Shown here one piece after another: positions 54,791-63,036 of a stretch of 64,000 nucleotides of DNA. The notes under the pieces were generated by a model, which had not been told where the DNA came from, did no database searches, and worked only from the letters and a program-made list of their open reading frames with translations. The number at the start of each line of letters is the position of its first letter. Within the stretch, counting starts at the first letter, position 1. The DNA lies in the NCBI GenBank assembly GCA_013112585.1, contig JABFGH010000019.1, positions 1 to 64,000 on the forward strand. The letters are read 5' to 3'. This DNA is from Ignavibacteriota bacterium (GTDB lineage Bacteria; Bacteroidota; Ignavibacteria; Ignavibacteriales; Melioribacteraceae). The translations under genes and the position numbers were made by a program.

Positions 54791-56074
54791 ATAATTTGAT
54801 GAACTAATATAGGGTTTCGTGCTCATCAGACCTCCATCGGCAAACTGACTCATTCCATAAACATTAGGAACCATAACCCAGTCGTAAGCATCGACGTACA
54901 TTTCCATAAACCACTTGTAAACCTCGGTTGGATTAATTTCGCAGAGCAGCATAAAATTTCCGAGTATCATTAGCCTTTCTATGTGATGGTTGTAACCGGT
55001 TTTTAGCAGCTTTTTAATTGTTTCATCAATCGGTTCAATTCCTGTTGTTCCATCATAAAATGATTTTGGAATTTTACGATCGTTATTCCAAAAATTTGAG
55101 TTTCTTTGATTAACTCCTTCAATTAAATAAACAGCTCGTATAAATTCACGCCATCCTATTATTTGCCTTATAAATCCCTCTAAAGAATTAAAAGAAATAT
55201 CGTTCGAGTCAGCGTAATCTAAAGTTTTATCAATTACATAATCAGGGTTTAGCAGACCTGAATTAATTAAAGGAGATAATAGCGAATGGAAAAGAAATGA
55301 TTCGTTTTTCACAATTGCGTCTTGGTAACTTCCGTAATTGTCAAATTTAGTTTTAAGAAAATCATCCAACCACTTTTTGGAGGTCGCTGTTGAAATCGGT
55401 AAGTAAAAGTTTTCGTTTGATCCGGGGTTACTTTTGAAATTATCATTTACATATTTTTTTGCTTCATCGATATACTTTTTATCCGTTTCGGAAGTTGGTA
55501 GTTTAGGAATTGCAATATCCTTAGGGATTGATTTTCTATTTTCCGAATCAAAGCTCCACTTACCATTTACCGGTTTCCCATTTTCAACGAGTATATTAAA
55601 TTTCTTGCGCTGTTCTGCATAAAAGTAGTGTTGAAAAAAACTTTTCTTATTCTTAAAGTAATCGGTTAGATATTCGGGGTCATTCATAAACGAGGGGTTA
55701 TTGAACCATTCTACATTTATATCATTTTGTTTTGCGTCTCTTTCAATTCGCAAATTGAGAATAAAATCATCGGGTCGGCAAACCTTTATTCGATTGAAGT
55801 TTTTCTTTTTAAGCCATTTAAATAAATATTTCTTCTCTTTCTTGAAATTATGATAATCAATGTAATCAACACTATAATCTTGTTTTTCCAACTCTGCAGC
55901 ATATCGCTTCATACTGGCTCTATGAAAAGTCAGCTTCATTTTATGAAAGTTAAGCGAATAATGATGGTCGCCGAAAAATAAAGGGTCTTCAACTAATACG
56001 GCATTTTTGCTTTCGCTTAATGCAGGATGATCTTCAAAAAGCTGATGCGGAAAAATTAAAGTTATTGAATTCAT
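54779..56074 (-). CDS. Cryptochrome/photolyase family protein (COG3046 type), main part, frameshifted near the C terminus
   Basis: This frame has 431 aa. The N-terminal alpha/beta antenna-type domain (ITLIFPHQLFEDHP) is followed by the helical FAD domain with GWREFIRAVYL, GYNHHIERLMILGNFMLL and MSQFADGGLMSTKPYISSSNY, hallmarks of the prokaryotic (6-4) photolyase/cryptochrome clade. The frame stops at TGA 54779, and the missing end lies in 54588-54782. The fused protein would have only three Cys, and the segment after KMSDY lacks the clustered Cys that bind a 4Fe-4S cluster in known clade members, so it likely lacks the cluster. It is the last gene of the CarH-linked run, 18 bp after the lipoprotein. 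Confidence 0.85.
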   Translation of the reverse strand: MNSITLIFPHQLFEDHPALSESKNAVLVEDPLFFGDHHYSLNFHKMKLTFHRASMKRYAAELEKQDYSVDYIDYHNFKKEKKYLFKWLKKKNFNRIKVCRPDDFILNLRIERDAKQNDINVEWFNNPSFMNDPEYLTDYFKNKKSFFQHYFYAEQRKKFNILVENGKPVNGKWSFDSENRKSIPKDIAIPKLPTSETDKKYIDEAKKYVNDNFKSNPGSNENFYLPISTATSKKWLDDFLKTKFDNYGSYQDAIVKNESFLFHSLLSPLINSGLLNPDYVIDKTLDYADSNDISFNSLEGFIRQIIGWREFIRAVYLIEGVNQRNSNFWNNDRKIPKSFYDGTTGIEPIDETIKKLLKTGYNHHIERLMILGNFMLLCEINPTEVYKWFMEMYVDAYDWVMVPNVYGMSQFADGGLMSTKPYISSSNYVKK

Positions 56075-56092
56075 GACTTATCGGTTTTCAAG

Positions 56093-56632
56093 CTAATTAT
56101 CTTCAGTCAGCAAACTTCTAAGCTCATTTAATGATTGAACAGAGAAACCTCTGTCATGAAAGAAAATTACTTTGCCATCTTTATCTAATAAAATTACTCT
56201 AGTATTATTCGGGTTTTCATTTCCGGTAAACTTTTGAACTTCAGCACCGCCGCTGTAAATTGTAATTACGCCGCCCCAAAATTCTTTGGGAATTCCCGAT
56301 CGCATTCCTTCATCAATAAATGTTTTAAACATTCTGGGGAACAAACCTTGAATCGTAGGCAGTTCATAAACTTTAGCTTTTGTATTTGTCATATCTAAAC
56401 CAATCAGCCAGCGATCAACATCAAACTGGGTGTCTTGCTTGTATGCTATTAATAAAATCACTTCGCTTCCGGAAAAGAATTTAGGCAGCTCAACATCTTC
56501 TTCAGTTAATGTTTGTCCGCTGACACTCGGAAAATATTTCCCAACAGGATCACGATTAGTATAAGTAGTTGCACAGCTTGAAAACAGAATAGTTGCAGTG
56601 AATAACAACATTATAATTTTTAATTTTTTCAT
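56093..56632 (-). CDS. Lipoprotein with thioredoxin-like/ATP10-like features
   Basis: This is a 179-aa protein with a lipoprotein signal (lipobox FSSC, Cys20). The mature part starts GKYFPSVSGQTLTEEDVELP and ends VILLDKDGKVIFFHDRGFS, a layout like that of thioredoxin-fold redoxin relatives and the ATP10 assembly factor family. It has no CxxC, so disulfide chemistry is unlikely. It sits between CIA30 and the photolyase in the light-locus operon (9 and 18 bp gaps). Family assignment is tentative. Confidence 0.6.
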   Translation of the reverse strand: MKKLKIIMLLFTATILFSSCATTYTNRDPVGKYFPSVSGQTLTEEDVELPKFFSGSEVILLIAYKQDTQFDVDRWLIGLDMTNTKAKVYELPTIQGLFPRMFKTFIDEGMRSGIPKEFWGGVITIYSGGAEVQKFTGNENPNNTRVILLDKDGKVIFFHDRGFSVQSLNELRSLLTEDN

Positions 56633-56641
56633 TTTTATTTC

Positions 56642-57184
56642 TTAGTCCTTGTAAAATTTAATCCAATCTATTTGCATACTAAAATTGCCGAATTGCTTAT
56701 CGGAGATTAGTAATCCCGCCTGCCTAATATTATTCGACTCAAGTTTCGGCTGGTTATCATAAGTGCGTCCGCGATATGTAGCAGTAAAATCATCGAATGG
56801 TATCTTAAATTCTTTCCAATTTTCTTCCGTATTAAACTTTGCCTGGTAAGATATATCATCCCAATTTAAGTTTGTTCTAAATCTTAAACTATAAATATTG
56901 CCATCACCCTTTGCCCGAACTATTACTCCATCAAAATTTTCAAAACCGTTGCTATCCAATTCAGCTCTTACTGAGGCAAAACCGCCATTATTATCGGGTG
57001 ATAAAATCCCTTCAAAACTTGCATAGCCTTCTTCACTTAAAGTAAAGCTGGCTTTAGAAACTCCACCCATAACAACATCGTTAATTATATTCCATTTATT
57101 CAGATTACCATTTTTGTTGAAATCAATAATCTCTTTTTCTCCGCTCATAAAAACTCCAAGTAGTAAAATCATTAATATTTTCAA
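56642..57184 (-). CDS. CIA30-family protein
   Basis: This is a 180-aa protein with a short hydrophobic N terminus and a CIA30 (complex I intermediate-associated protein 30) jelly-roll domain: WNIINDVVMGGVSKA, GGFASVRAE, FDGVIVRAKGDG, and a C-terminal IRQAGLLISDKQFGNFSMQIDWI-like run. Despite the name, bacterial members have no proven complex I role. Some sit in stress or light-induced operons. Its start overlaps the stop of the SDR-DUF2867 gene by 4 bp. Confidence 0.85.
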   Translation of the reverse strand: MKILMILLLGVFMSGEKEIIDFNKNGNLNKWNIINDVVMGGVSKASFTLSEEGYASFEGILSPDNNGGFASVRAELDSNGFENFDGVIVRAKGDGNIYSLRFRTNLNWDDISYQAKFNTEENWKEFKIPFDDFTATYRGRTYDNQPKLESNNIRQAGLLISDKQFGNFSMQIDWIKFYKD

Positions 57185-58644
57185 TTTTTCACCGTTACAA
57201 TTTTTGCATTAGTTTCTGAAATTATTTTTTTTGCCATTCCGTTAAAAATAATTTTATGAATAGGCAAAAGAGAATACCAGTATAATCTGCCAAGTAAACC
57301 ATTGGGGCGAAAAGTTGCTTTCTGCATAAAGCTGTTTTTCTTTTCATCAACCTTCAGCTCAAGCCATGCTTCACCTGGGACTTTCATTTCCGCATAAAGT
57401 ATAAGGCGACCGGTTTGCTTATTTGCAAAAATTACTCTCCACCAATCCAAGGCATCACCTTGCTTTAATTCCGTTGGGCTTCTTCTTCCCCTCCTAAGAC
57501 CAACACCGCCTACAACTTTATCTAATAAACCTCTTAGCACCCATGCCCAGTTCCAATAGTACCAGCCATTTTTACCGCCTATTTCCCAAACTTTATTTTT
57601 TACTTCAGCAGAGCTAATATTATAATGTATAGTTCGCTCATCGGTTTGGCAGCCGTATTCGGGTACTTCAACTTTATCTAAAAAGTTTTGTTCTAAATTG
57701 CCTGTAATTGCAGAGTCAATCCAGCTTGATTCAACTTTATTTGTCACAATCATTTTAAATGCCCGCTCAATTGCTTCTTCATATCCAATTAAATTTGTTT
57801 TAACAATATTTTCAATTCCGGCAATTTCGCAAACAACTTTGTTTTTCATACTATCAACTAAACTTTTTGCAAGTTGAAAATTTGTTGATGTAACGAAGTA
57901 AAGCCAATAAGATGAGAGGCGGGGAGTTAAAACGGGAACTGTAATTATTATTCTTTTTAGTCCGCGCACCTTTGCATACAATTGAAGCATTTGCTTATAT
58001 GTTAAAATATCAGGTCCGCCTATATCGAACACTTTACCGAACGCCTCTTGTTTATTTATAACTCCAAGCAAATAATCGATTACATTCTTTATAGCAATGG
58101 GCTGACATTTTGTTTTAAGCCACTTGGGAGTAACCATAATAGGAAGTTTTTCTGCAAGGTCTCTTATTATCTCGAACGAACCGCTGCCGGATCCAATAAT
58201 AATTGCAGCTCTTAATATTGTTGTTTCAGCATCAGCTTCTTGTAAAATTTTTTCAACATTTAACCGGGAGCTTAAATGTTTTGAAAGCTCCGTCTCATCA
58301 TTAATAATTCCGCTGAGATAAATTATTTGTTTAGCTTTAGTTTTGTTCAAAGCATTTACAAAGTTTTTAGCGGCTTTACTTTCAAGTGTAGAAAAGTGTG
58401 AGCTTGAAGCTCCCATTGAATGAACAAAATAGTATGCAATATCAATATCAGTTGGAATTTCTGTTAGGCTTTTTTCATCAAGCAAATCACCTTTTACTAT
58501 TACTATTCTTTCATTCTCATAATACTCATCAGAGAATCTTCGTGGGTCACGAACTAAACATACAACTGTATGACCTGCTTCGAGTAAGTGTGGTAATAAT
58601 CTTTTCCCAATATAGCCTGTAGCCCCGGTCAATAAAATTTTCAT
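57181..58644 (-). CDS. NAD(P)-binding SDR/epimerase fused to DUF2867
   Basis: This is a 487-aa protein. Residues 1-300 are an atypical short-chain dehydrogenase/epimerase with GATGYIGKRLLPHL at the N terminus (GxxGxxG) and a domain of the NmrA type. Residues about 335-480 match DUF2867, with WAWVLRGLLDKVVGG and WWRVIFANKQTGRL. This fusion is common in photooxidative stress and photolyase operons of other bacteria. Substrate unknown. The gene overlaps both neighbours by 4 bp, so it is tightly coupled. Confidence 0.88.
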   Translation of the reverse strand: MKILLTGATGYIGKRLLPHLLEAGHTVVCLVRDPRRFSDEYYENERIVIVKGDLLDEKSLTEIPTDIDIAYYFVHSMGASSSHFSTLESKAAKNFVNALNKTKAKQIIYLSGIINDETELSKHLSSRLNVEKILQEADAETTILRAAIIIGSGSGSFEIIRDLAEKLPIMVTPKWLKTKCQPIAIKNVIDYLLGVINKQEAFGKVFDIGGPDILTYKQMLQLYAKVRGLKRIIITVPVLTPRLSSYWLYFVTSTNFQLAKSLVDSMKNKVVCEIAGIENIVKTNLIGYEEAIERAFKMIVTNKVESSWIDSAITGNLEQNFLDKVEVPEYGCQTDERTIHYNISSAEVKNKVWEIGGKNGWYYWNWAWVLRGLLDKVVGGVGLRRGRRSPTELKQGDALDWWRVIFANKQTGRLILYAEMKVPGEAWLELKVDEKKNSFMQKATFRPNGLLGRLYWYSLLPIHKIIFNGMAKKIISETNAKIVTVKN

Positions 58645-59654
58645 TTTTCGGCAAGCTCAATTATTTGTTTGTTATTATAAATATGTTCGGCTGCGGATAG
58701 TCCCGATAAATAAGCTGAGTCAATGTTATTTCCTCTGAATGCATCACCGGCTACTAACAATCCATTTTGCTTATCAATAACCTCAAAGGATTTGCCGGAA
58801 GAAAATAATGGTTTTGAAAACTTCCATTTGTGAATTTGATAATCAAGGATTTTACTTGTGATCCATTTTCTAGATAATTCCAAGATCATTTTTCTCAATT
58901 CACTATTGCTCTTATTCCAATTATCAACACTAAATGAATTTGACATTTCAACTGTTACTGCAGTTTTGAATTTATTTATTCCCTTAGAATTATTGTCAGT
59001 AATAAAAGAGACTGGACCCTCATCCAAATAAATTCCTCCTTTGCCGGCTAAGCTTATGCTTCCATCGGCAATAAAAAGTCCTACTATACTTCTTTCATAT
59101 TTTATTTCTTGCAAATTATTTTGAAGTGTCTTATCAAGGTCAATTTTGGAATTATCCAATAAATCTATTGCCTGCGGTACCGGGAGTGTTAACAACATAG
59201 TTTTTGATTTATAAACATTCCCAAGTTCATCTATCGATTGCCAAAAATTATTTATACGTCTAAGTTCAATCACTTTTGTCGAATTTAAAATATTTAATTC
59301 TTTTGATAGAAAAATAGCTACTTCACGCATACTCTTTCTACCAATAAACTTTGGAGTTTCATCAACGTTTTCAACTTCATTCCATTTAGAGATGATTTGA
59401 TTTTTGTAAAGTAGTGAAAGCAGTTCATCAAATTTCTCGGATGTTCCCTCTAAATATTTCGCTCCATAATCAAAAACTATTTTTTGATTTTCAAAATTTA
59501 TTCTGCGTGTTGCCATGCGTCCGCCTATGCCTTTGCCTTTATCTAACAGAAGAACGCTGAGTCCCTTTTGCTGAAGGTAATTGCCTGCGGTTATGCCGGT
59601 AATTCCTGCGCCGACAATTATCGTATCAAATATTTTATTGTTAAAGTCATTCAT
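58641..59654 (-). CDS. FAD-dependent oxidoreductase, renalase/amine-oxidase-like
   Basis: This is a 337-aa flavoprotein. It has a Rossmann FAD-binding start (TIIVGAGITGITAGNYL), an acidic residue at the second strand (LLLDKGKGIGGRMATRR), and a C-terminal GLLVAGDAFRGNNIDSAYLSG that contacts FAD. The size and the GGRMATRR motif match the renalase-like NAD(P)/FAD family. It lies 7 bp after the SDR gene and overlaps the next by 4 bp. Such enzymes recur in light or singlet-oxygen regulons; the substrate is unknown. Confidence 0.87.
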   Translation of the reverse strand: MNDFNNKIFDTIIVGAGITGITAGNYLQQKGLSVLLLDKGKGIGGRMATRRINFENQKIVFDYGAKYLEGTSEKFDELLSLLYKNQIISKWNEVENVDETPKFIGRKSMREVAIFLSKELNILNSTKVIELRRINNFWQSIDELGNVYKSKTMLLTLPVPQAIDLLDNSKIDLDKTLQNNLQEIKYERSIVGLFIADGSISLAGKGGIYLDEGPVSFITDNNSKGINKFKTAVTVEMSNSFSVDNWNKSNSELRKMILELSRKWITSKILDYQIHKWKFSKPLFSSGKSFEVIDKQNGLLVAGDAFRGNNIDSAYLSGLSAAEHIYNNKQIIELAEK

Positions 59655-59661
59655 ATAATTA

Positions 59662-60408
59662 TCAGTTAGCTTTCATACCGCCATCTATTGGTAAAATTGT
59701 TCCTGTTACCCACGCGGAATTATCCGATGCCAAATAAAGTATAGCTTCGGTAACATCTTTAGGTTCACCAATTCTTCCCATGGGATGCATTGACGTGGAT
59801 GCTTTTTTTGAAATTTCATTTTGAGTTAAAAATTTAGCCAGAGGAGTATCTACCAATCCTAACGCAACCCCATTAAATCTAATACCCCGTTTAGCATAGG
59901 TTACCGAAGCTGAGCGGATCATCGCTTCTAATCCTCCTTTTGCGGCACTAATTGCTTCATGGTTCATTAATCCTTTGGAGCCTGCAACAGAGGAAACAAC
60001 AACTACTGATCCCTGTTTTTGTTTCTGCATCTGTTTTAGTGAAGCCTTAATTGCCAAAAAAGGTGAAGTTAAATTTAGGTCTAAAACATCTTTGAACGTT
60101 TCGATATCTGTATTGTGTAATGGTTTTAATACAATTGAACCAACGGCATGAACTAATGAATCTAATCTTCCAAATTTTTCAACAGTTTTATTAACTGCAT
60201 TTTCTAAGTCTTCAAAACTTGTCGCGTCACCTTCAATAATTAGACTTTCATTATTCAGCGAAGTACCTAAATCTTCTAATTTTCCCCTGTTCTTTGAAAA
60301 CAATACAACTGATGAACCTTCTTCATCAAATCTTTTTGCAGCAGCGCTGCCTATTCCACCGGTTGCTCCTATTATCAATACTACTTTATTTTCAAAATTG
60401 TTTTTCAT
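59662..60408 (-). CDS. Short-chain dehydrogenase family protein lacking the catalytic Tyr
   Basis: This is a 248-aa SDR. The cofactor motif is GATGGIG (14-20), and the Ser of the active site is in VVVSSVAGS (139-140). The usual Y-x-x-x-K is I153-S-A-A-K157, so Tyr is replaced by Ile while Lys is kept. NHEAISAAKGG is a pattern I recall from a subgroup of SDRs in photolyase-linked operons. C-terminal ILPIDGG is normal. It may be a binding or regulatory SDR or use another acid. It follows carH after 91 bp, and a TTTGTACAAA palindrome lies in that gap. Confidence 0.85.
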   Translation of the reverse strand: MKNNFENKVVLIIGATGGIGSAAAKRFDEEGSSVVLFSKNRGKLEDLGTSLNNESLIIEGDATSFEDLENAVNKTVEKFGRLDSLVHAVGSIVLKPLHNTDIETFKDVLDLNLTSPFLAIKASLKQMQKQKQGSVVVVSSVAGSKGLMNHEAISAAKGGLEAMIRSASVTYAKRGIRFNGVALGLVDTPLAKFLTQNEISKKASTSMHPMGRIGEPKDVTEAILYLASDNSAWVTGTILPIDGGMKAN

Positions 60409-60499
60409 TTTTCTCTTAATGTTATTTGTACAAAATGTCCTATTAAAATGTGTTGAATAAAAATTAGATTTTTATAATCGGCTTATGTGCTGATTAAAA

Positions 60500-61447
60500 T
60501 CAATTGTACTTGTTTTCGCGGATTGCAGATAGACTTTTTTTAAAGTTAGCGATATCTAAAATTACCCTTGCTCCAATTTCTTCTAATACATCTAAATAAC
60601 CCCTGGCACCTTTACCGCCAACAAGAAGCGAGATATTATCCGGTAGAATCTGTTTAAACTTTATCAGTTCTTTTCTCAACATATAATCATCTAGCGGGTA
60701 AACAATACTTATTGCAATTGCTTTACAATTAAGTTGTTCTGCTGCACCAACAATTTCTTCTGCAGGTAGATTTGGACCAAGATAAGTAACGTTCCATCCC
60801 TCACTTGAAGCTACAGCCGAAACGATTAAAGCCCCAAGTTCATGAAGTTGACCTTGAGGCGTTGTAGCTAAAATTTTCGGCGCTGATTCGCTGTTTTTAC
60901 TGGTATCAATCAAATTGGAAAGAAATCCTCTCAGCGAGGCAGTAACCATATGTTCATGATAAACTCTAATTTCACCCTCTTTCCATAAATCGCCAATATG
61001 AGTGATTAAAGGAATTATTATTCTATCAAGCAAAACGGGCTGACTAAAACTTACCGATGCCTTATACAAGGTTGATTCAAGTTCTTTAAGATCTAAAGCA
61101 TAGACGGATTTTAGACAACTGGTGAAATACTTATCAGGGTCAGTTGGTTGTCTAACTTCCCGCTGAACTTTATAATTCTCCATTCTCGGTTCCTGCCGAT
61201 CTTCAACTAAGTCGCGAAGCTCATCAATTGATAAATTAGCAATACCGCCAATATTGTGACCTTGATCTGTTAATTTAAGCAAAATTTGCAGTTTTTCAAT
61301 ATCTGATTCTGAATAGAGTCTTCTATTAGTTTCAGTTCTGTTCGGAACAACTGCATTATAACGTTTTTCCCATGCTCTAATAACATGGACGCTTAGCCCT
61401 GTTTTTTGGGCTACAGCTTTGATCGGATATTTGTTTTCGTTTTTCAT
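60500..61447 (-). CDS. carH: CarH/LitR-type MerR-family B12-dependent photoreceptor repressor
   Basis: This is a 315-aa protein. The N-terminal MerR winged helix (8-75; VHVIRAWEKRYNAVVP) is followed by a helical B12 cap domain (about 105-185) and a Rossmann B12-binding domain (190-310). The cap has W155-x9-E165-H166, the Wx9EH signature of CarH photoreceptors. The lower cobalt ligand His202 lies in QGQLHELG, matching ExHxxG except for Gln at the first position. Known CarH proteins bind adenosylcobalamin, tetramerise on DNA in the dark and fall apart in light. Its own promoter carries matching operator repeats (61452-61484), so it is probably autoregulated. Confidence 0.92.
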   Translation of the reverse strand: MKNENKYPIKAVAQKTGLSVHVIRAWEKRYNAVVPNRTETNRRLYSESDIEKLQILLKLTDQGHNIGGIANLSIDELRDLVEDRQEPRMENYKVQREVRQPTDPDKYFTSCLKSVYALDLKELESTLYKASVSFSQPVLLDRIIIPLITHIGDLWKEGEIRVYHEHMVTASLRGFLSNLIDTSKNSESAPKILATTPQGQLHELGALIVSAVASSEGWNVTYLGPNLPAEEIVGAAEQLNCKAIAISIVYPLDDYMLRKELIKFKQILPDNISLLVGGKGARGYLDVLEEIGARVILDIANFKKSLSAIRENKYN

Positions 61448-61451
61448 AATT

Positions 61452-61484
61452 CAAATATAATCATTTGTCTAAGAGTTGTCAAGA
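61452..61484 (-). promoter_or_regulatory. carH promoter with overlapping CarH-type operator repeats
   Basis: On the minus strand, TTGACA (61482-61477) and TATATT (61459-61454) are 17 bp apart, continuing as TATATTTG. Two consecutive 11-mers fit nnTnnACAnnn: tcTtgACAact (61484-61474) and ctTagACAaat (61473-61463). The -10 lies in the third 11-bp cell. The -10 ends only 6 bp before the ATG, so the start point would fall on or next to the start codon. Confidence 0.8.
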
Positions 61485-61586
61485 ATATTTTTAGAAAAAT
61501 ATTTTACATGAATTTCTGCGATTATCGGCTAAAAACAAAACATATCGTTAGGCTGATAAAAAAAGATGAAATAAATTTTGTTTTTT

Positions 61587-61652
61587 ACTTGACAAATACT
61601 CGACAAGAAGTTATATTTGCCTCAACAATAATTAGACAATAACTAAACAAGC
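61587..61652 (+). promoter_or_regulatory. DUF4397-fasciclin promoter with six-cell CarH-type operator array
   Basis: TTGACA (61589-61594) and TATATT (61612-61617) are exactly 17 bp apart. Six consecutive 11-bp cells cover 61587-61652. Cells 1, 2, 4, 5 and 6 fit nnTnnACAnnn (ACA at 61592, 61603, 61625, 61636 and 61647), while cell 3 holds the -10 box. Bound repressor would cover -35, -10 and the start region. The arrangement copies that of the carH promoter on the other strand. Confidence 0.82.
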
Positions 61653-61680
61653 AAAATAAAATAAACAAAAGGAACAGAAA

Positions 61681-63006
61681 ATGAACAAACTAAGTAAATT
61701 ATTCGCACTTTTATTTCTATCATTATTTATAGTAGTATCATGTTCAGATGATGAAGAAACACCAATTCAACCCACTCCAACTCCAGAAGAATCTTCAGTA
61801 AGAGTTATACATGCAAGTTATGATGCACCTGCAGTTGACATTTGGGTCGACGGTGCAGTTGCTATAAGCAACTTATCTTATGGCGAAAGTTCAGGTTACG
61901 CTGTTTTGCCGTCCGGTACAAGAAATATTAAAGTTTCACCAACCGGTGCTTCATCGCCTATAGTAATAGATGTTGATTTAACAATAGATGCTAACAGTGA
62001 ATATACTGTATTAGCTACTGATCAATTAAGTAATATTACACCAATCGTCGCTGTTGATCAAAGAGCGATTAACACTTCAAAAGCTAAAATTAGATTTATT
62101 CATGCCAGCCCTGACGCTCCGGCAGTTGATATAAAAGTAGAAGATGGAATGGGTGCTGCATTGTTTGGTAATGTTAGCTTTCAAGATGTAAAAGATTACA
62201 TAGAAGTTGATGCCGGAACTTATAATTTAGCCGTAACACCTGCCGGTTCAACCCAGGAAGTTGTAATTCTTGGTAACGTGCCTTTAACAAGCGGGTTAGT
62301 TTATACAGTTCTTGCAAGAGGAACTTTAGATGCTAGTGACAGCGTACCTTTTGAAGTTAGAACGTTTGTAGATAACGAAGCCGGAAATGCATTCGTTGAC
62401 TTAATGGCAGCAACTACCAATGTAAAAGTTGTTCATGCTTCACCGGATGCGCCCGCAGTTGATTTATTAGTAAATGACGCAATTGCAGGATCGGGATTAG
62501 CTTTTCCAAATAATACAGGCTACTTGAATATAACCGCAGGTACAAAAAATGTAAAAGTTAATGTCGCCGGTACCTCAACTACAGTAATAAATGCAGATGT
62601 ATTATTTAACGCTTACAATAACTATTCAGTTTACGCGGTTGATGCAGCAGCTAACATTGCCCCGCTTGTAATTGAAGATGACCTTACCGTGCCGGCTTCA
62701 GGCAAAGCTCATGTAAGATTTATTCACCTTTCACCGGATGCACCGGCTGTTGACATAACCTTAACTGACGGTACGATAATATTTGGCAACAATTCATTCA
62801 AAGACTTTACAGCCTTTACTCCACTTGATGCAGGATCATATGACTTACAAGTAAGAGTAGCCGGTACAAGCACTGTTGCTTTAGAACTTGGAACCATAAC
62901 TGTAACTGAAGGAAATATTTATACAGTATTTGCCAAAGGGTTCTTGAACGGAACCGGTGACCAAGCTTTAGGCGCAGAAATAATCGTTAACAATCAATTA
63001 TTATAA
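61681..63006 (+). CDS. DUF4397 lipoprotein with four repeats
   Basis: This is a 441-aa lipoprotein with lipobox VVSC (Cys21). The mature part has four repeats of about 100 aa, each opening with a motif such as VRVIHASYDAPAVDIWVDG, IRFIHASPDAPAVDI, VKVVHASPDAPAVDL or VRFIHLSPDAPAVDI. These are DUF4397 domains, beta-rich surface modules of unknown ligand. The start has AAAGGAA upstream and a leader of about 57 nt from the predicted promoter. It is the first gene of the plus-strand side of the light locus, followed 30 bp later by a fasciclin gene. Confidence 0.9.
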   Translation: MNKLSKLFALLFLSLFIVVSCSDDEETPIQPTPTPEESSVRVIHASYDAPAVDIWVDGAVAISNLSYGESSGYAVLPSGTRNIKVSPTGASSPIVIDVDLTIDANSEYTVLATDQLSNITPIVAVDQRAINTSKAKIRFIHASPDAPAVDIKVEDGMGAALFGNVSFQDVKDYIEVDAGTYNLAVTPAGSTQEVVILGNVPLTSGLVYTVLARGTLDASDSVPFEVRTFVDNEAGNAFVDLMAATTNVKVVHASPDAPAVDLLVNDAIAGSGLAFPNNTGYLNITAGTKNVKVNVAGTSTTVINADVLFNAYNNYSVYAVDAAANIAPLVIEDDLTVPASGKAHVRFIHLSPDAPAVDITLTDGTIIFGNNSFKDFTAFTPLDAGSYDLQVRVAGTSTVALELGTITVTEGNIYTVFAKGFLNGTGDQALGAEIIVNNQLL

Positions 63007-63036
63007 AAATCAAAACAATATAAAACGGAGAACAAA

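Noticed and set aside
60425-60434. TTTGTACAAA palindrome in the carH-SDR gap as a further CarH operator
   Set aside because: It does not show the 11-bp direct-repeat pattern of the two promoters at 61448-61652, and no clear -35/-10 pair is nearby; left unassigned.
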